A stretch of 6,063 bases of DNA from Bacteroidales bacterium (GTDB taxonomy: Bacteria > Bacteroidota > Bacteroidia > Bacteroidales > VadinHA17): positions 1-6,063 of the forward strand of contig JAFGXK010000308.1 in the NCBI GenBank assembly GCA_016936695.1, read 5' to 3'. Below are positions 1 to 6,063 of this stretch, one piece after another. Numbering within the stretch: the stretch's first letter is position 1; every line of letters starts with the position of its first letter. The position numbers and the translations under genes were made by a program. Under the pieces are notes generated by a model that was not told the origin of the DNA, searched no databases, and saw nothing but the letters and a program-made list of their open reading frames with translations.

Positions 1-2435
1 AAAAACCGGTGGCAGAAGGCGGAAAGGTCACAATCAGGGGATACGACCCATTTTCGGAAGATAATACCTGGAGCGCAAAGGATAGCCAGGGAAATGAATA
101 TACAGGAGCCGAAGTGACTTCGGAAGGCTTCCACATCTACGGCCTTGATCCCTATGAATATTACTCTGCAGGATATGCATGCTATCTTTCAAATCCCGAA
201 AGCCAGCAGGATACGTGGGATATATGGGATAACAATATGCCCATAACAAATGTGGAGAACGGTCACATAATCGGATACAAGTACTTTGGATTCGGAGGTC
301 TTGATAAAGGCACAAAAGGTCTGAAAGCCTTCAAGGGCACCAGCCGCGTTAACAAAACATCATTTAATCTGTTTCTTACGCCAAAGACAAAAAACGCATT
401 TAAGATCAATGTCTGGTTAGACGGGCCTTGGGATAACAGTTCCTGGAAAGGCAAAAATATCGGTGAAATAATTGTACCCGCAAATTCTGCACAGGAAATA
501 ACAAAATTCACGACAGACGTTTCAGCGTTTGTTGATAAGCTCGACAAGAAACATGCTATTTTCCTTGTTGCCGAAGGTCCTGATCAGGGCGCTCTTTTCG
601 ATCTCACAGGACTTGGATTCAGCTCGAAGAAAAATATAATCGTCCGTCCGGTTACCCCGGTGGTAAGCATCAGGGTCGACAGCGCTGAAATTGATCTGCC
701 GGCCACTCCGGTCAGGTCAACAAATGCCAACGGGATTACCGGTTATGATCTTTACGAAGCTGCTTATAAAATTCCAGCAGGCACAGCCACAATCCCTTCC
801 GTATCCGCATCGGCGGGCGATCCGGATGTAAAAGTGACTGTAGCCCAGGCGGAATCGATAACCGGAACGGCTGTTGTGCGTTTTGATTACAGAGGTATAA
901 TTAAAACATACAGAGTAGTGTTTGAACCTACCCTGGCGGGCGGTTCTGACCGGCAGTACAATGCTCCTGCCGGGCTCACCACTGAGCAGGATCACCGGAA
1001 TATGATGGATCAGCTTGGGATTAAGAGTCTACGTCCGGGACCAAGTGGCAATGAGTCAGCTCCCAACCATGCCAATTATGATGAGTCACTCGCAACGCCA
1101 TATCCTGATCTGCCTGATTTACTAACACTGAAAAACGGGAAGAAGGTTACGACACCTGAAATCTGGTGGAATCAAAGGCGTCCTGAGATCAGGGCAGATC
1201 TGGAGAGAGAAGTTTATGGTCGCCTGCCGGATAAAATCCCCGCTGTCAAATGGACTGTGGATATTTCTGAGAGAGAGATTGTCGGATTTATACCGGTTAT
1301 TGCGAAAAAGCTCACAGGGTATGTCGATAATTCGGAATACCCTCTTATAGATGTAAATATATCGATGGTTCTGGTTACTCCGGCAAATGCCACAGGACCG
1401 GTACCAGTGCTGATGATGTTCGGGAGGGCAAGTCTGCCTGCTCCCGCACAACCTGATCCTGATGAATTGGAAGTGATAAACCAGGCGTTCAGGAAGCTGC
1501 TTTCTGAAAGAGATCCCCGGGTAAAAGCAATATTCGAAAGATATCCGGCATATAATCCCATTACACGGGAAACTGCTGCTTTTCCTTTTGGTGGGATGGG
1601 AAGCCAGGCTAATGCCGATCCTCCGTCAACACAGCAGCTTCTTATGGCAGGCTGGGGCTATGCAATGATAGACCCTTCAAGTATACAGGCAGACAATGGG
1701 GCCGGATTAACCAAAGGCATTATCGGGCTCGTAAATAAGGGTCAGCCCCGTAAACCCGACGATTGGGGTTCACTCAGGGCCTGGGCCTGGGGGGCAGCCC
1801 GCGGACTCGATTACCTCGAAACTGATCCTGCTGTTGATGCAAAACATGTCGGTATCGAGGGTGTCTCACGATACGGTAAAGCTGCTCTTGTTACGCTTGC
1901 TTTTGAAGATCGGTTTGCCCTGGGATTGATTGGATCGTCGGGTAAAGGCGGAGCTACTCTTCACAGGCGCAATTTTGGCGAAGCTGTCGAGAACCTTACC
2001 GGAAGCGGTGAATACCACTGGATGGCCGGTAATTATATGAAATATGGCGCTGCCGAATCGGGTTCAGGAGCTGGAAACGCGTACCAGCTGAGTGTGGACT
2101 CTCACAGTCTTATAGCCATGTGTGCGCCGAGGTTCACATTCATCAGCTATGGCATTCCTGAAAAAGGAGATGCGAAATGGCTCGATCAGAAGGGAAGCTT
2201 TATGGCAACTGTGGCTGCCGGAGCAGTATTTAAATTACTTGGAGCAAAAGATATCGGTGTGTCAAATGATTACAAAAAAGAAGTAATGCCTCCTTACAAT
2301 ACAGGTCTGCTGGATGGAGAGCTTGCCTGGCGACAGCACGACGGAGGACATACGGATGCACCGAATATGAAATACTTCATCGAATGGGCCAATAAAAAGA
2401 TCAATTATAATCCGGGAACAGAGGGGAGAAGATAG
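1..2435 (+). CDS. Multidomain secreted carbohydrate-active enzyme, C-terminal part: CBM6-like + Ig-like + CE15 glucuronoyl esterase (5' partial)
   Basis: The reading frame is open to the left edge (first full codon at 3). The GTG at 9 is only the first start-type codon and is not followed by a signal peptide, so the gene begins outside the window. Numbering from that GTG gives 808 residues. Residues ~81-205 resemble a CBM6-type jelly roll (GYKYFGFGG at 89-97, VWLDGP at 135-140, then GEIIVPA). Residues ~212-306 look like a Bacteroidota Ig-like module. Residues ~322-800 are a CE15 domain: DHRNMMDQLGIKSLRPGPSG near its start, the nucleophile motif GVSRYGK with Ser620, then HRRNFGE, DSHSLIA and the His motif HDGGH (His781). 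CE15 enzymes hydrolyse 4-O-methyl-glucuronoyl esters joining xylan to lignin alcohols. The canonical acid position holds Ser643 instead of Glu; Asp697 is a possible substitute. The missing N-terminus probably carries a signal peptide and perhaps a glycoside hydrolase such as GH43, which is inference. The CE15 call is strong; exact substrate is unknown. Confidence 0.9.
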   Translation, partial: KPVAEGGKVTIRGYDPFSEDNTWSAKDSQGNEYTGAEVTSEGFHIYGLDPYEYYSAGYACYLSNPESQQDTWDIWDNNMPITNVENGHIIGYKYFGFGGLDKGTKGLKAFKGTSRVNKTSFNLFLTPKTKNAFKINVWLDGPWDNSSWKGKNIGEIIVPANSAQEITKFTTDVSAFVDKLDKKHAIFLVAEGPDQGALFDLTGLGFSSKKNIIVRPVTPVVSIRVDSAEIDLPATPVRSTNANGITGYDLYEAAYKIPAGTATIPSVSASAGDPDVKVTVAQAESITGTAVVRFDYRGIIKTYRVVFEPTLAGGSDRQYNAPAGLTTEQDHRNMMDQLGIKSLRPGPSGNESAPNHANYDESLATPYPDLPDLLTLKNGKKVTTPEIWWNQRRPEIRADLEREVYGRLPDKIPAVKWTVDISEREIVGFIPVIAKKLTGYVDNSEYPLIDVNISMVLVTPANATGPVPVLMMFGRASLPAPAQPDPDELEVINQAFRKLLSERDPRVKAIFERYPAYNPITRETAAFPFGGMGSQANADPPSTQQLLMAGWGYAMIDPSSIQADNGAGLTKGIIGLVNKGQPRKPDDWGSLRAWAWGAARGLDYLETDPAVDAKHVGIEGVSRYGKAALVTLAFEDRFALGLIGSSGKGGATLHRRNFGEAVENLTGSGEYHWMAGNYMKYGAAESGSGAGNAYQLSVDSHSLIAMCAPRFTFISYGIPEKGDAKWLDQKGSFMATVAAGAVFKLLGAKDIGVSNDYKKEVMPPYNTGLLDGELAWRQHDGGHTDAPNMKYFIEWANKKINYNPGTEGRR
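249..623 (+). other. CBM6-like jelly-roll domain within the CE15 protein
   Basis: This covers residues ~81-205 of the first gene. The pattern is an opening GYKYF strand, a central VWLDGP motif, a G-IGEIIVP strand, a TTDVSAFVDKL segment, and HAIFLVAEG followed by LFDLTGLGF. That order matches the CBM6 fold, in which the LDGP turn and the final F-x-L/I-x-x-x-x-F strand are typical. Family members bind xylan or other beta-glycans, and such modules commonly follow GH43 domains in Bacteroidota. Residues 1-80, rich in Trp, Tyr and Asp, precede it and may be the end of an upstream domain. Binding specificity cannot be read from the sequence. Confidence 0.55.
642..926 (+). other. Ig-like beta-sandwich spacer domain within the CE15 protein
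   Basis: This covers residues ~212-306 of the first gene. Alternating beta-strand patterns, the IPAGTATIPSVSASA segment, a DPDVKVTV strand and a closing GTAVVRFDYRG / TYRVVF pair resemble the Ig-like modules found between catalytic and binding domains of Bacteroidota glycosidases. It has no enzymatic motif. It most likely acts as a spacer holding the CE15 domain away from the CBM-bearing part. Confidence 0.5.
972..2411 (+). other. CE15 glucuronoyl esterase catalytic domain
   Basis: This covers residues ~322-801 of the first gene and is full length for an alpha/beta-hydrolase CE15 domain. The WGSLRAWAWGAARGLDYL helix leads into GIEGVSRYGKAA, which carries nucleophile Ser620 with the conserved Arg621 and Lys624. 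Next come SSGKGG, HRRNFGE, NLTGSGEYHWMAGN, DSHSLIAMCAPR and the histidine region HDGGH. The fungal motif has Cys before the nucleophile (GCSR); here it is Val, as in many bacterial members. The SSGKGG segment aligns with ESGxGG, where Glu is the catalytic acid in fungal enzymes. Confidence 0.85.
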
Positions 2436-2457
2436 AAACGTAAGTAAGTGATTTAAC

Positions 2458-3573
2458 ATGAACCAGTTATCATTAATTATTTCGGTTTTCTTGCTGATCT
2501 GCAGCAATCAGCAGAAGGAAGATGCCGGCGCTGTCAAAAAAGAACTTCTCGGACCTCATGACGGTTCGGAAGTATATCTTTTCACACTTACGAACAAAGC
2601 AGGCAATGTTTTAAGGTTGACGAACCATGGCGCAAGGATCGTAGGAGTTGAAGTTCCTGATAAAAACGGGAAAATGGATAATGTTGTACTTGGGTCGAAT
2701 GTTCTTGAATCGATATTAAGAGATTCTTTTGGCGGAGCAACAGTAGGAAGATTCGCTAACAGGATCGCTAACGGAAAATTCAGCCTTGACGGTGTGGAGT
2801 ATACTCTGCCCGTAAACAACAAACCCAATACCCTTCACGGAGGAGCTCGCGGCTGGTACACGAAGGTCTGGAACGTCGAACTGATAAATAGTAAGGATAA
2901 ACCTGCCATAAGGTTCTCTTACGTAAGCCCGGATATGGAAGAAGGATTCCCGGGAACCATCAATATGGAAGTAGTCTTCACCTGGACGAACAAGAATGAG
3001 GTCATTATCGATTACACTGCATCAACAGATAAGAAAAGTGTTATTAATGTAACCAATCATGCATATTTCAATCTGCATGGTGCAGGTAACGGAAATGTTT
3101 TTGATCATGAAATGCTCCTCAGAGCATCTGCATTTACTCCTTTTAATTCAACAATGATCCCGACAGGAGAGATACGTCCTGTCAGAGGTACCCCCTTTGA
3201 CTTTACCTCAGCTCAGACTTTCGGGGCCAGAATAGGAGACACCTACGAGGGTTCAGTTTTTTCAGGATATGATCATAATTACGTCCTTGACAATAAAGAA
3301 AAAGTTGATGCCGTGGTTTATGATCCTGTCAGTGGCCGGGTGCTGGAAATGATGACCGATCAACCGGCAATGCAGCTCTATACCGGCAACGGACTTGTGT
3401 ACAAAAAACAGACTGAGACAGGAGGAAGACAGGTCAGATTCAGGTCAGGTTTTTGTCTTGAGAGCCAGCATTATCCTGATAGCCCCAATCAGTCCGGATT
3501 TCCTTCCACAGTTATTAACCCCGGGGAAAAGTTCAAATCACGAACCATTTACAGGTTCTCTGTAAAGAAATGA
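2458..3573 (+). CDS. galM: Exported aldose 1-epimerase (galactose mutarotase family)
   Basis: This enzyme interconverts alpha and beta anomers of hexoses such as galactose or glucose. The 371-residue protein contains the full set of family motifs: GRFANRIANG (97-106), NTLHGG with His127, TNHAYFNLHG with His201 (expected general acid), GYDHNY with Asp272, LYTGNGL, and LESQHYPDSPNQ with Glu335 (expected general base). It is slightly longer than E. coli GalM because of a hydrophobic N-terminus (residues ~4-15) ending in Cys15, followed by a polar linker. This suggests export, possibly as a lipoprotein, though the residues before the Cys (LLIC) are a poor lipobox. The ATG at 2458 is the only plausible start, because an in-frame TGA lies at 2449-2451. 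It follows the CE15 gene by 22 nt with no clear Shine-Dalgarno, so it is probably co-transcribed. The sugar specificity is not visible. Confidence 0.93.
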   Translation: MNQLSLIISVFLLICSNQQKEDAGAVKKELLGPHDGSEVYLFTLTNKAGNVLRLTNHGARIVGVEVPDKNGKMDNVVLGSNVLESILRDSFGGATVGRFANRIANGKFSLDGVEYTLPVNNKPNTLHGGARGWYTKVWNVELINSKDKPAIRFSYVSPDMEEGFPGTINMEVVFTWTNKNEVIIDYTASTDKKSVINVTNHAYFNLHGAGNGNVFDHEMLLRASAFTPFNSTMIPTGEIRPVRGTPFDFTSAQTFGARIGDTYEGSVFSGYDHNYVLDNKEKVDAVVYDPVSGRVLEMMTDQPAMQLYTGNGLVYKKQTETGGRQVRFRSGFCLESQHYPDSPNQSGFPSTVINPGEKFKSRTIYRFSVKK

Positions 3574-3659
3574 AAATGCGGGGCTGAATCCGCTTGCTGA
3601 AATATTCCGGAAGGCTATTTAACCTAAATTGAATTTTACATTTTTTCTAAAACCAAGAA

Positions 3660-3692
3660 ATTGTCCTCTGATTTTTGGTAAGTTTATAATTG
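3660..3692 (+). promoter_or_regulatory. Candidate Bacteroidota-type promoter for the small secreted protein gene
   Basis: The sequence aTTG at 3660-3663 is followed by a 21-nt spacer and TATAATTG at 3685-3692. This approximates the Bacteroidota sigma-ABfr pattern TTTG, 19-21 nt, TAnnTTTG, with one mismatch in each element. Transcription would begin near 3699, giving a short leader before the ATG at 3720. The surrounding 3574-3719 stretch is AT-rich and holds no gene. Confidence 0.4.
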
Positions 3693-3719
3693 TCGTTAAT
3701 AACAAAAATTAGCAGTAAA

Positions 3720-4253
3720 ATGAAAAGTAAAAAGAATTCTGGTTCTGGTAAACGATTTATTAATATTTCGTTACCTGTTTTATTTGCATTTGTATCATTA
3801 AGTCTTCTTTCCGGAAGTTTATTTGCCCAGTCTGATTTTTCGGGTTCGTGGGCACTCAATGAATCGAAAAGTACTTTTGGTGACGGGCCAAGGATGTCCG
3901 CAACATCAATGACCGTTAACCAGCAGGAAGGTTTGATTTCACTTGACCTTGTTCAACCTTCCTGGGAGGGGGGAGAAATGAAGAGAAGCGAAAAATATAC
4001 TCTTGACGGCAAGGAATCAGTCAATGAGGGTATGATGGGTTCTTCCGTCAAGACTATCACATCCTGGTCGGAAGACAAGAAGGAACTTTGCTTTGCTAAA
4101 ACCATTCAATTCGACATGAATGGTGAAATAATGGAGATGAAACTCAATGATGCCTGGACTCTTTCAGGTGACGGTAACACTCTCACAGTGAAGTCATCAA
4201 TGAAAAGCGAGATGGGGGAGATGAATCTGGCATTGGTTTACGACAAGAAATAG
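3720..4253 (+). CDS. Small secreted lipocalin-like protein of unknown function
   Basis: The 177-residue precursor has a classic signal peptide: a basic n-region (MKSKK, KR), a hydrophobic core, and an LFA-Q cleavage site after residue 36. The mature 141 residues begin with DFSGSWALNESKS and contain repeated beta-strand/turn units, YTLDGKES, W-S-x-D-K-K and LSGDGNTLTV. These are typical of small secreted lipocalin-like Bacteroidota proteins with no assigned role. I chose the ATG at 3720 over an in-frame TTG at 3690 because the signal peptide begins cleanly there and the TTG overlaps the candidate promoter. The mature protein is unusually rich in methionine (11 of 141) and has one cysteine. No catalytic motif is visible. 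It sits 146 nt after the epimerase gene and 99 nt before the tannase-family gene, so its link to the sugar locus is positional only. Confidence 0.85.
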   Translation: MKSKKNSGSGKRFINISLPVLFAFVSLSLLSGSLFAQSDFSGSWALNESKSTFGDGPRMSATSMTVNQQEGLISLDLVQPSWEGGEMKRSEKYTLDGKESVNEGMMGSSVKTITSWSEDKKELCFAKTIQFDMNGEIMEMKLNDAWTLSGDGNTLTVKSSMKSEMGEMNLALVYDKK

Positions 4254-4298
4254 AGCACAAGAGAAAGAGGCTGTCAGATTCAGTAGCCAATATATCAT

Positions 4299-4331
4299 TT
4301 TGGTATGGGACTGCCTCAGGTATTATTCTTT
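4299..4331 (+). promoter_or_regulatory. Weak promoter candidate upstream of the tannase-family gene
   Basis: TTTG at 4299-4302 is followed by 21 nt and TATTCTTT at 4324-4331, which matches six of eight positions of TAnnTTTG. It would place a start site roughly 15 nt before the ATG at 4353. The match is weak in AT-rich DNA, and the gene could instead be read through from upstream. Confidence 0.2.
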
Positions 4332-4352
4332 ATGTTCCATCGGCAGGAAATT

Positions 4353-6063
4353 ATGAAAAGACTATCCTTGTTTATTATTATTGCCGTGCTTCTGGCAGAA
4401 GCAGCAGCATCCGGTCAGGATGCTGCTGTCAATAGTAAGGTTATTACTAAGACCGATCTTGAAAAGGCAGGTACATCAATCCCGGTTTCAGCTATCGGAG
4501 AACCTGTCAGTTCGGTTAAACTCTATGTTCCGCGATGGGTTGAAGCGACTGATGCCTCTCCTGCATATGGTATCGTCGAGGGTTCGATTTTCCCTGTTGA
4601 TCCAGATGGCTGGCCCATTAATTTTCGCGTTCTGCTTCCGGCAAGCTGGTCATTTCGGGCAATGCAGGCAGGCGGCGGTGGGATGAACGGATTCATCACA
4701 GTCAGGGAAGGCAGAAATCCGCTGATAAATAAGGGTTTTGCATTGTATGGCAGTGACTCGGGCCACCAGGGAGGAATGGGGGGAGGAGGCACAGTTCTGG
4801 CTTCCGGTCCTTCAGGAGCTAAACCTGATGAATGGAGCCTCAATGAAGAAGCTATCCGCAACCTTGGCTATATGCAGATGAAGAAGACCCACGATGCAGT
4901 AATGGTTATAATTGAAAGGATATATAATGAACAGCCCCGCTTCAACTATTATGTCGGCGGCTCACAGGGCGGACGCGAAGGCCTTATGGTTGCACAAAGA
5001 TATCCTGCTGATTATGACGGTATTATATCTGACGTTCCGATTGTCAGCCTTTCAACACTTATGCTTGTTCCTGAACTGATCAGGATACAGGAAAAGCCAC
5101 TGGCAAGCTGGGTGACACCTGACAAGGCTAATGCTATCAGGGCCGAGTTCCTGAGACAATGTGACAAACTTGACGGATTATCTGACGGTATCATTAATAA
5201 CTATATGGCCTCACGTGCCATATTTGATGTAACTGATGGTTCAGGTCCTGCTGATCCGTGGGCAGTTCTGCGTGAGCCGGAAGAAAAAGATCAGAAGCCG
5301 GAAGCTTCTTCTGCACCTGACAGGCTCACAGATGGACAGATTAAGACACTTGAATTTGTGTATAGCAGGCTCAGGTTCAAGTCACCCCTTGCAAACGGTG
5401 TCAGATCATTCGGTATGTGGCTCCCGACTATCGATCCCGAATCTTTTGGGACTATAACCCCTACCCGGTACAAGGGACAGGAAGGCGCGCCTGATAATGC
5501 TCAGGTACATTCATCACTCGGAGTTCTTGGAGTGACCGGGTTTCTGATGCAGGATCTCTCAGCCAATCCACTGGACTATACCGAAGACAAAGCCATGCTT
5601 AGACGCCGGAAACAGATATCCGAATGGCTCGATGCGACAGATCCGGACCTGAATGCATTTTACAAACATGGCGGCAAGATTATTATTACGGTCGGGACTC
5701 AGGATTTCATTGCCTCTTCGGGTGCACAGCTTGATTACTATCAGTCCTTGCTCAATAAAATGGGACAGAAAAAACTGGATAAGTTTGCACGGTTGTACGT
5801 GGTTCCCCAGGGAGGCCATGGATTATCCGGCAGAAGCTACAAGATGAACGGCGACGGAAAATCAGTTACGGTAAGAAACATACCGGCACCAAACTCCAGC
5901 GACAAAATGGATTTGATAATATCATGGGTTGAAGAAGGAATCGCGCCTGCCAAAACACTTGTTATAGACACCGATGGACGTATTGGGATTAAGCCGGAAG
6001 GTAAAGGATATCTTCTCTGCTCATATCCTGACTACCCAAAGTATACAGGAGGAGAGCAGGATC
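4353..6063 (+). CDS. Secreted tannase/feruloyl esterase family protein (3' partial)
   Basis: The frame stays open from ATG 4353 to the right edge (570 codons). It ends in a segment (LLCSYPDYPKYTGG) that is typically near the C-terminus, so little is missing. Residues 1-~22 form a signal peptide (MKRLSLFIIIAVLLAEAAAS). An in-frame ATG at 4332 is possible but would put acidic and polar residues ahead of it; AGGA at 4345-4348 favours 4353. Family features are an oxyanion-type GGGGMNG (107-113), the nucleophile elbow GGSQGGR with Ser204, then AQRYPADYDGIISDVP, a calcium-site pattern D271/D274/D278 in CDKLDGLSDGI, the acid Asp451 in VGTQDFI, and His489 in VPQGGHG. Members hydrolyse gallate, ferulate or related aromatic esters outside the cytoplasm. 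The cysteines normally next to the catalytic Ser and His are both Gly here. Substrate is therefore uncertain, and a related aryl-ester hydrolase is possible. Confidence 0.9.
   Translation, partial: MKRLSLFIIIAVLLAEAAASGQDAAVNSKVITKTDLEKAGTSIPVSAIGEPVSSVKLYVPRWVEATDASPAYGIVEGSIFPVDPDGWPINFRVLLPASWSFRAMQAGGGGMNGFITVREGRNPLINKGFALYGSDSGHQGGMGGGGTVLASGPSGAKPDEWSLNEEAIRNLGYMQMKKTHDAVMVIIERIYNEQPRFNYYVGGSQGGREGLMVAQRYPADYDGIISDVPIVSLSTLMLVPELIRIQEKPLASWVTPDKANAIRAEFLRQCDKLDGLSDGIINNYMASRAIFDVTDGSGPADPWAVLREPEEKDQKPEASSAPDRLTDGQIKTLEFVYSRLRFKSPLANGVRSFGMWLPTIDPESFGTITPTRYKGQEGAPDNAQVHSSLGVLGVTGFLMQDLSANPLDYTEDKAMLRRRKQISEWLDATDPDLNAFYKHGGKIIITVGTQDFIASSGAQLDYYQSLLNKMGQKKLDKFARLYVVPQGGHGLSGRSYKMNGDGKSVTVRNIPAPNSSDKMDLIISWVEEGIAPAKTLVIDTDGRIGIKPEGKGYLLCSYPDYPKYTGGEQD

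Noticed and set aside
9..11. GTG at 9 as the true start of the first gene
   Set aside because: The frame continues to the left edge, no signal peptide follows, and the protein begins in the middle of a domain-like sequence.
34..2507. Minus-strand open frames opposite the CE15 gene
   Set aside because: Their predicted proteins have no recognisable motif and lie antisense to a strongly supported coding region.
3578..3593. Short inverted repeat GCGG/CCGC just after the epimerase stop codon, as a terminator
   Set aside because: The stem is only 4 bp with an 8-nt loop, and no T-run follows directly; the nearest T-tract begins at 3641.
3690..3719. TTG at 3690 as the start of the small secreted protein
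   Set aside because: It would add residues before a well-formed signal peptide, and it overlaps the candidate -7 element; ATG 3720 is better.
4267..4317. Inverted repeats GGCT/AGCC (4269-4288) and GAGGC/GCCTC (4267-4317) after the small secreted protein gene
   Set aside because: The stems are 4-5 bp, one has a 41-nt loop, and there is no T-tract; they are not distinguishable from chance.
4381..5847. Short open frames on both strands across 4381-5847
   Set aside because: They overlap the continuous tannase-family frame, which has recognisable motifs throughout, and they themselves show no domain or signal features.

Overview
The window looks like part of a Bacteroidota (Bacteroidetes) chromosome, and it carries a polysaccharide-degradation neighbourhood. 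The evidence for this is secreted carbohydrate-active enzymes with jelly-roll and Ig-like accessory modules of the type common in that phylum, weak or absent Shine-Dalgarno sequences, a promoter candidate that fits the Bacteroidota aTTG / TAnnTTTG pattern, and a small secreted protein of a type I recognise from that phylum. I see no taxon-specific marker, so a finer placement is not supported.

All four genes lie on the + strand. (1) From the left edge to 2435 runs the C-terminal part of a large multidomain protein: a CBM6-like jelly roll, an Ig-like spacer, and a complete CE15 glucuronoyl esterase-like domain. Its true start lies outside the window. (2) After a 22-nt gap, 2458-3573 encodes an exported aldose 1-epimerase (GalM family), probably in the same transcript. 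(3) 3720-4253 encodes a small secreted lipocalin-like protein of unknown function, probably with its own promoter. (4) 4353 to the right edge encodes a tannase/feruloyl-esterase-family protein (570 visible codons, no stop reached), lacking only its last few residues.

Read together, the locus fits the removal of ester decorations from plant cell-wall polymers. CE15 enzymes cut glucuronic acid esters linking xylan to lignin. The tannase family cuts phenolic (feruloyl or galloyl) esters. The epimerase interconverts anomers of the released sugars. No SusC/SusD pair, regulator, glycoside hydrolase catalytic domain, transposon, RNA gene or CRISPR array is visible.

I found no exotic new system. The points most worth checking are two coordinated deviations in catalytic motifs: the tannase-like protein has lost both cysteines of the family CS-D-HC motif, and the CE15 domain has Ser where the canonical catalytic Glu is expected.
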